This document shows positions 41,356 through 46,327 of a stretch of DNA of 46,327 nucleotides, piece after piece. Source of the stretch: CAWCLK01 sp963796225 (lineage in GTDB: Bacteria; Actinomycetota; Nitriliruptoria; Nitriliruptorales; Nitriliruptoraceae); NCBI GenBank assembly GCA_963796225.1, contig CAWCLK010000048.1, positions 1 through 46,327 on the forward strand, given 5' to 3'. Within the stretch, counting starts at the first letter, position 1, and each line of letters opens with the position of its first letter. The notes under the pieces are model-generated. The model worked only from the letters and a program-made list of their open reading frames with translations. It was not told where the DNA came from and did no database searches. The position numbers and the translations under genes were made by a program.

Positions 41356-41678
41356 GGCCGCCGGTCCAGCAGGGCCCGCAGGGCCTGTCCGGGCGAGCCG
41401 TCGAGCCACGACCGGCGACCGCAGGAGGGGCACCGGGCCCACAGCGTCCCGGTCAGCGGGTTCGCGAGCATCGGCGGGCGGAACAGCCGTAGCGCCTCGC
41501 GCATCGTCAGTCCGCTGGTCACGCCGCACCGCCGGCAGGTGACCTCCAGCGGCTTGGTCGGGGCTGCGGTCGGGGCGGTGGAGTACAGCGCCTCCTTGCC
41601 GTCCGCGTCACGGCGTTGTGCCCCGGGCGTCGGCCGCGACACGCGGTCGAAGCGCGATGACCGGCCGTCCTCAGCCAT
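41340..41678 (-). CDS. small zinc-ribbon protein
   Basis: 112 residues from ATG 41678. After a basic N-terminal stretch there are two CxxC pairs, C48-x2-C51 (CRRCG) and C83-x2-C86 (CPSCGRRSWLDG), with a helical insert LTMREALRLFRPPMLANPLT between them. A single zinc ribbon with a long loop is likely. Its start overlaps the ParA-like stop by eight bases, so it belongs to that operon. No function is known; nucleic-acid or protein binding is inferred. Confidence 0.65.
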   Translation of the reverse strand: MAEDGRSSRFDRVSRPTPGAQRRDADGKEALYSTAPTAAPTKPLEVTCRRCGVTSGLTMREALRLFRPPMLANPLTGTLWARCPSCGRRSWLDGSPGQALRALLDRRPDLRR

Positions 41679-42570
41679 GCTGCGGCTCCTCCTCGAACTC
41701 GACCACCTCGATCACGCCGTCGTCGTCGAGGTCCGACGCCGGCACCTCGGCCTCGTCGAGGATGTCCGCGCGGCGCGCCGCGTCCCAGAGCGCGTCCTCC
41801 CACATCGCCTCGGGGATGGGCTCGTCGAGCAGCTCGCGGGCGATGATGCGGTAGGCAGCGGTGCCCGGCACGTCCTGGCCGATGGCCAGCACGCTCTGCC
41901 CCTCGGTGGGGGCCTCGGCGAAGCGGATGGACTTGCGGACCGGGGCGCCGATGAGCGGCAGCTCGTAGCGGTCGAGCAGGTCGCGCAGGACCTCCTTGCC
42001 GTGCCGGGTCCGCGGGTCGAACATCGTGGCGAGCAGGCCCCGGACCTCCAGCCCTCGGTTGGTCAGGCGCCGGACGTCGTGGATGGTCTCGAGCAGCTGG
42101 GCCACCCCACGGTGTGACAACGTCTCGCACTGGACCGGGATGATCACCTGGTCGGCCGCGGTGAGGCCGTTGATGGTCAGCACGCCCAGCGACGGGCGCA
42201 GTCGACGAGCACCGCGTCGTAGCTGTCGAGCAGCTCGTACAGCTCGCCCCGCAACAGGTACTCGCGCCCCGTGCGGGACAGCAGCGTCACCTCGGCGCCG
42301 GCGAGGTCGATGTTGGCCGGGCGAGGTCCACCTCGCCGTGCTGGACGATGGTGTCCACCAGGTGCGTGCGCCCCGTCACGGTGTCGTGCAGCGACGGCTC
42401 GACCTGGTCGGGGTCGTAGCCCGAGCGAGAACGTCAGGCACGCCTGCGGGTCGAGGTCGACGACCGGCACCGCCCGGACCATCTCGGCCATGGCGGCCGC
42501 GACGACAGGGTCGACGTGGTCTTGCGGCGCCGCCCTTCTGGTGGGCGAACGCGTAGACCGTGGCGGTCAT
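41671..42570 (-). CDS. ParA/Soj-like ATPase (about five frameshifts)
   Basis: From ATG 42570: MTATVYAFAHQKGG and, after a break, KTTSTL, the deviant Walker A (KGGxGKTT). Then AEMVRAVPVVDLDPQACLTF (Walker A' Asp), DSYDAVLVDCAR, LTINGLTAADQVIIPVQCET and RYELPLIGAPVRKSIRFAEA, which is the classic ParA/MinD C-terminal pattern. An acidic tail (EFEEEPQHG) ends at 41671. Breaks are near 42520, 42505, 42425, 42320 and 42195. No ParB gene is close by; the neighbours are a zinc-ribbon protein downstream and a HerA-like ATPase upstream. An orphan ParA could position cargo other than the chromosome. Confidence 0.7.
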
Positions 42571-42654
42571 GGAGTCGGTCGCTTTCTCACGTAGGGTACA
42601 GGAACACAGCGCGCGCGGAGGGTGCCGCGGTACGCCTCGATCGACGGTGGCGGC

Positions 42655-44239
42655 TCAGCCACCCGTCCGGGACCCAGGTCCCCGGCGACAGCTTCGTCGC
42701 GCGGCGCGCCGACCCCTTCCTCCCGTGCGGGGGATGGCCGCGGTCACGTCCTCGGCGGTCCCCCAGCCTCGGCGGACCGAAGCCCGGTGCCCACCCCGTC
42801 GCGGGCTGGCCGCGGGTGCCGCGGGCGCGGGGCGGCTCGCCTGCTCGGCGGCGACCTCCTCCTCCGCGCGCTGCTCGGCCTCGCGCTGGGCCATGCGAGC
42901 GGCGAGCACCTCCGCGGCGGACTCGCGGTCGACCTCGGTGGCGTAGCGCTCGCGCAGGTCCCCGGCAGCGACCAGCTCCTCCACGGTCGCGTCGTCGACG
43001 ACGTCCATCGTGGACACCGGTGCCACCAGGCGGCACGGGACGTGGGGGTGGGCACACCGTCGGGTCCGAGCACGGTGACCAGCGCCTCGCCCGTCCCGAC
43101 GGACTGCAGCAGCTCGGCCACGTCGTAGTGGTCGGTGCGCGGGAACGTCGCGGCGGTCCGCGACATGGCCTTCTGGTCCTGCGGCGTGTAGGCGCGCAGG
43201 CGTGCTGGACCCGGTTGCCGAGCTGCCCGAGGACGTCGTCGGGCAGGTCGGTCGGCGACTGGGTGACGAGGAACCCCGACGCCCTTCGAGCGGATCATCC
43301 GCACCGTGGTCTCGATGGCCTCACGCAGCGCCTTGGACGCGCCCTCGAACAGCAGGTGGGCCTCGTCCAGGAAGAAGACCAGCTCCGGGCGCTCGGGGTC
43401 GCCGAGCTCGGGCGAGGTCTCGTACAGCTCCGCGAGCAGCCACATCATGAAGGTGGAGAAGATCCGCGGCTTCGTCTGCACGTCGGTCAGGTTCATGATC
43501 GTGATCACGCCCCGACCGTCGCGCTGGCGGAGCAGGTCGACCACGTCGAAGGCGGGCTCGCCGAAGAACTGCTCGGCGCCCTGCTCGTCGAGCTCCATCG
43601 CCTTGCGCAGCAGACGTTGAGGCTGGAGGTGGCCATCCCGCCGTAGGTCTCCTGCACCTCGCGTCCCTCGTCGGAGGTGAGGAAGCGCAGGACCGCGACG
43701 AGGTCCTCGAGGTCGAGCAGTGCCATCTGCTGGTCGTCGGCGAAGCGGAAGACGACCTGCAGGACCGACTCCTGGGTGTCGGTGCAGTCCATCACCTTGG
43801 CCAGCAGCAGCGGTCCGAACTCGGACACGGGCACGCGCAGCGGGGTGCCGCGTTCGCCGGTCAGCGACAGCAGCTCGACGGGGAAGCCCTCGGCGTCCAC
43901 CGGGATGTCGAGACCGGCCATCCGCTCGTCGATCTTCGGGTGCCCGCTCGACGGCACCGCGAGCCCCGTCAGGTCTCCCTTGAGGTCGGCGAGGAACACC
44001 GGGATGCCCTGCCGGGACAGCTGCTCGGCCATCACCTGCAGGCTTGGTCTTGCCGGTGCCGGTCGCCCCGGCGACCAGGCCGTGCCGGTTCAACGACGCC
44101 AGCGGCACCTGCACGACGCGGAGGTGATCGGCGTCTCGAGGTCGGGCGCCAGGGCGCGGCCGAGCACGATCGCGTCGTCCTCGAACCCGTACCCGGCCTG
44201 CAGCTCCGCTGCGAGCGCGTCCTGTGCTGCCATCCCCAT
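42655..44239 (-). CDS. HerA-like ATPase, DUF853 family (about six frameshifts)
   Basis: About 528 residues from ATG 44239, the usual size of the family. Fragments in order: AAELQAGYGFEDDAIVLGRA; Walker A GATGTGKT; FLADLKGDLTGLAVPSSG; GVITIMNLTDVQTKPRIFS; Walker B LVFFLDEAHLLFEGASKALR; YTPQDQKAMSRTAATFPR; and SVGTGEALVTVLGPDGVPTP. A charged helix (ARMAQREAEQRAEEEVAAEQ) follows near the end. Breaks lie near 44125, 44045, 43625, 43272, 43205 and 43035. It is a hexameric DNA-translocase-type ATPase by family, but DUF853 proteins have no known partner nuclease. It lies 85 bases upstream of the ParA-like gene on the same strand. Confidence 0.72.
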
Positions 44240-44380
44240 GGTCCCGTTCCGCCGGTGCCTGCCGGGAGCGTAGGCAGGCCCCGTCACCGGCGACCCGTCC
44301 GCGTGGTAGGAACGCGGCATCGCCCCTCCCGAGGTCCTGCCCTGCGCCTGCATCCTGCTGCCGTTCCCGACCCCGACGAC

Positions 44381-45277
44381 GTGTGGGGTCCGCCCTGGAC
44401 CATCCAGCTCGACGAGGTCCTCGAGGAACGTCGCCGTGGCGACGCCGAGACGCTGGCGCTGTCCGGCCCGCCCGACCCGGTCGCCCACGTCGAGGACCGC
44501 CAGGTGGGCGGCGTCCCATGCCGCGTGTACGACCCGGATCCCACCGGGCCCGCCCGCCCCGTCGCGGTCTACGTCCACGGGGGCGGGTGGATCGCGGGCT
44601 CGACCACGAAGCTCGACGGCGTGTGCCGCCGACTGGCGAACGGCTCCGGGGTGACCGTGGTCTCGGTCGACTACCGGATGGCGCCGAGCACCAGCACCCC
44701 GCGGCCCTCGACGACGTCGACGCCGTGGTGGCCGCGGTGCAGGGTGGCGAGATCGCGGGGACCGACGCGGGGCGGGTCGCGGTGGCCGGCGACAGCGCCG
44801 GCGGCCACCTCGCCACCATCGCGGTCCGGCGCGCGCGGGCGACGGCCGCGCCGTCGCGTTCCAGGTGCGGCTACCTCGTCGTCGACGGCTGCGGATCGTC
44901 GAGGGCGACGCCAGATCGGCCTCGACGTCGGCTTCGCGCCGGCGCCATGGCCGCCTACTTCGACGCCTACGTCCCCGCCGACGTCGACCGCCACCACCCC
45001 AACGTCTCCCCGTCGCAGGCCGACCTCACCAGCATGCCGCCGACCTTCCTGCTCCTCGCCGGGCACCACATCCTCACCCCGAGGGCGCGGCCTACGCCGA
45101 GGCCCTGGTCGACGCCGCGTCGAGGTGTCCGTCACCACCTACCCGCGCATGCCCCACGGGTTCCTCCGACGGCTCGCGATCTACCCCGAGGCGGTCGTCG
45201 CCACCGACCAGCTCGCGTCGGACCTGCGTCGCGCGCTGCACCGTAGCGGGCGGGGCGGGGTCAGGGAGCGATCGTGA
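44381..45277 (+). CDS. alpha/beta hydrolase, HSL-type esterase (several frameshifts)
   Basis: Reads VWGPPWTIQLDEVLEERRRG from GTG 44381 (a GTG at 44303 is possible), then YVHGGGWIAGSTTKLDGVCR (oxyanion HGGGW), VSVDYRMAP, frame change near 44690, AGDSAGGHLATIAV (nucleophile), then breaks near 44870-44930 and 45080. It ends with VSVTTYPRMPHGFLRRLAIY, which holds the catalytic His. The family is certain, GDXG lipase/esterase; whether it is functional depends on whether the breaks are real. It overlaps the lipoprotein gene by 17 bases at the 3' end. Confidence 0.7.
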   Translation: MWGPPWTIQLDEVLEERRRGDAETLALSGPPDPVAHVEDRQVGGVPCRVYDPDPTGPARPVAVYVHGGGWIAGSTTKLDGVCRRLANGSGVTVVSVDYRMAPSTSTPRPSTTSTPWWPRCRVARSRGPTRGGSRWPATAPAATSPPSRSGARGRRPRRRVPGAATSSSTAADRRGRRQIGLDVGFAPAPWPPTSTPTSPPTSTATTPTSPRRRPTSPACRRPSCSSPGTTSSPRGRGLRRGPGRRRVEVSVTTYPRMPHGFLRRLAIYPEAVVATDQLASDLRRALHRSGRGGVRERS

Positions 45278-46226
45278 GCGGGGCGCAGAACTCGTCGCCC
45301 GCGTTCGCCGTGCAGATCCGGTAGGCGCCAGGGGCGAGGCCATCCGACAGTCGGACGTGATCGGGACCGGGCCCGCCGACCCCGACGTCCTCGACCCCGT
45401 ACCCGTCGCTGTCGGCGGGCACGGTGACCGGGTCGCCACCGTTGGCGTCGGAGGTCATCCACGCCACGGTCTCCCATCCGCCACCCGTCTGGCGGTCGAG
45501 CTGGAACGCGACCCGCGGGAGGTCCCTTCTGGGAACCGCATCGCCACGACCTGGCCGGGACGCGCGGTGGAGGGGTCGAGGACCAGCAGGTCGGGGCGCA
45601 TCGACGGGGCGGGCTCGGGCGGGTCGGCGTGCGTGACGTCCGCTGCACCCCACGGAGCAGTCGGTGGCGCCGGCCAGCGCGTGCGCCTCGGGCCCCTCCC
45701 CGCCGTGGGGATCTCCTCGAATGTGAGCCGGGGCGTCAGCTCGGCCGCGGCCGCGTTGGCAGCCGTCCATGCTCCGCGCCCTCCACCTTCACCGAGCTGG
45801 CGACCGGGGACGCGGCCACCTCGCCCATCTGCCCGTCCTCGGTCACCAGCGTCGTCGCGATCCCACGACTGTCGGTCGTCGGTCGCGTCGACCGTCGACC
45901 AGCGGCCCACGGTCGAGGGCCGGGTCGAGCTCGGTGACGATCCGCCCCGCGACCTCGCCATCGGTCCCGGGCGCGCCCTCGGCGACCCGACACGCGGTGG
46001 GCTGGCCGCGCAGCAGGCCGTCGCCGTGGAAGCCGTTCGCGACCAGGGCCGCCCGCTGCTCGTCGGTGAGGTCCATCTGCTCGTCGACGACGTCGAAGCC
46101 CGCCGGTGCGCCTGCGGCTGACGAGGCACTCGGCCCCGTCCCGGTCACCTCCACCGTCGGCGCCCCGCACCCCGCCACGGCGACCGCGCCGAGCGCCAGC
46201 ACCCATGCCACCCGAGTCGACCGCAT
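45261..46226 (-). CDS. putative lipoprotein (several frameshifts)
   Basis: From ATG 46226: MRSTRVAWVLALGAVAVAGC, a signal peptide with the lipobox VAGC (Cys at residue 20), then a Gly/Ser/Pro-rich spacer. Next is FDVVDEQMDLTDEQRAALVA, where D/E and L spacing suggests a small helical domain, and ACRVAEG. After breaks near 45895, 45785, 45690, 45650 and 45530 a C-terminal domain reads VAWMTSDANGGDPVTVPADS and LAPGAYRICTANAGDEFCAP. The last part resembles a small immunoglobulin-like fold with a Cys pair. No family is recognised. Confidence 0.6.
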
Positions 46227-46327
46227 GCCGCGTCCTTCCCCGTGACGCAGGGTACGACGCCGCGGATGGCGGGGCGGTTGCGGCGGGGCGCGCGGTCACC
46301 GGACCGGTGGTGCGCGAATCGTCCGGA

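Overview
The window is very GC-rich DNA with many GTG starts and frequent 4-nt ATGA/GTGA gene overlaps. Gene content points to an actinobacterium: a mycothiol S-conjugate amidase (Mca), an F420-type PPOX protein, a WS/DGAT acyltransferase and crotonyl-CoA carboxylase/reductase. A deep-branching actinobacterial class is possible, but the species cannot be named from this sequence. No rRNA, tRNA, CRISPR array, insertion sequence or prophage was seen, so this reads as ordinary chromosome.

Layout. 1-6.1 kb: small, often frameshifted genes (HSL esterase, F420-type PPOX, zinc-ribbon membrane protein, a decayed DUF1932 dehydrogenase, an ArsR-type regulator with its own operator and an MFS exporter, a secreted ceramidase-like protein). 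6.2-12.3 kb: two GNATs, an NAD(P)-binding protein, an aldo/keto reductase, nagA, a glutamate-cysteine ligase family 2 enzyme and a GerW/YtfJ protein. 12.3-18.1 kb: a complete seven-gene mnhABCDEFG (mrp) Na+/H+ antiporter operon on the minus strand. 18.2-20.4 kb: a coiled-coil protein, an aspartoacylase-type M14 enzyme and a BON-domain membrane protein. 20.4-23.4 kb: a coupled operon cinA-like > mca > MFS. 24.4-24.6 kb: two related hairpins between convergent genes.

24.6-31.7 kb: ccrA, fxsA, a SpoU-type RNA methyltransferase and a three-gene phytochrome-style phosphorelay (GAF kinase > small response regulator > receiver/GAF/PAS hybrid kinase). 31.7-39.1 kb: lipid and acyl-CoA metabolism (WS/DGAT, AidB-like acyl-CoA dehydrogenase, SRPBCC protein, a second acyl-CoA dehydrogenase), with cspA and an orphan membrane histidine kinase. 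39.3-41.3 kb: a DEAD-box helicase with an unusual Ser/Arg/Gly-rich tail. 41.3-44.2 kb: HerA-like ATPase, ParA-like ATPase and zinc-ribbon protein, all on the minus strand. 44.4-46.2 kb: a second HSL esterase and a lipoprotein.

Functional threads are ion/pH homeostasis (mnh), thiol detoxification (mca operon), storage lipid and C2/C4 acyl-CoA metabolism (ccrA, WS/DGAT, two acyl-CoA dehydrogenases) and signalling.

About seventeen genes can only be read by switching frame. The breaks are mostly single-base events, several in homopolymers, and cluster at 1.2-6 kb, 27-31 kb and 42-46 kb. Most look like uncorrected sequence errors rather than decay. These genes are annotated as one CDS each, with the approximate break points given. 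No stretch longer than 300 bases lacks a gene.
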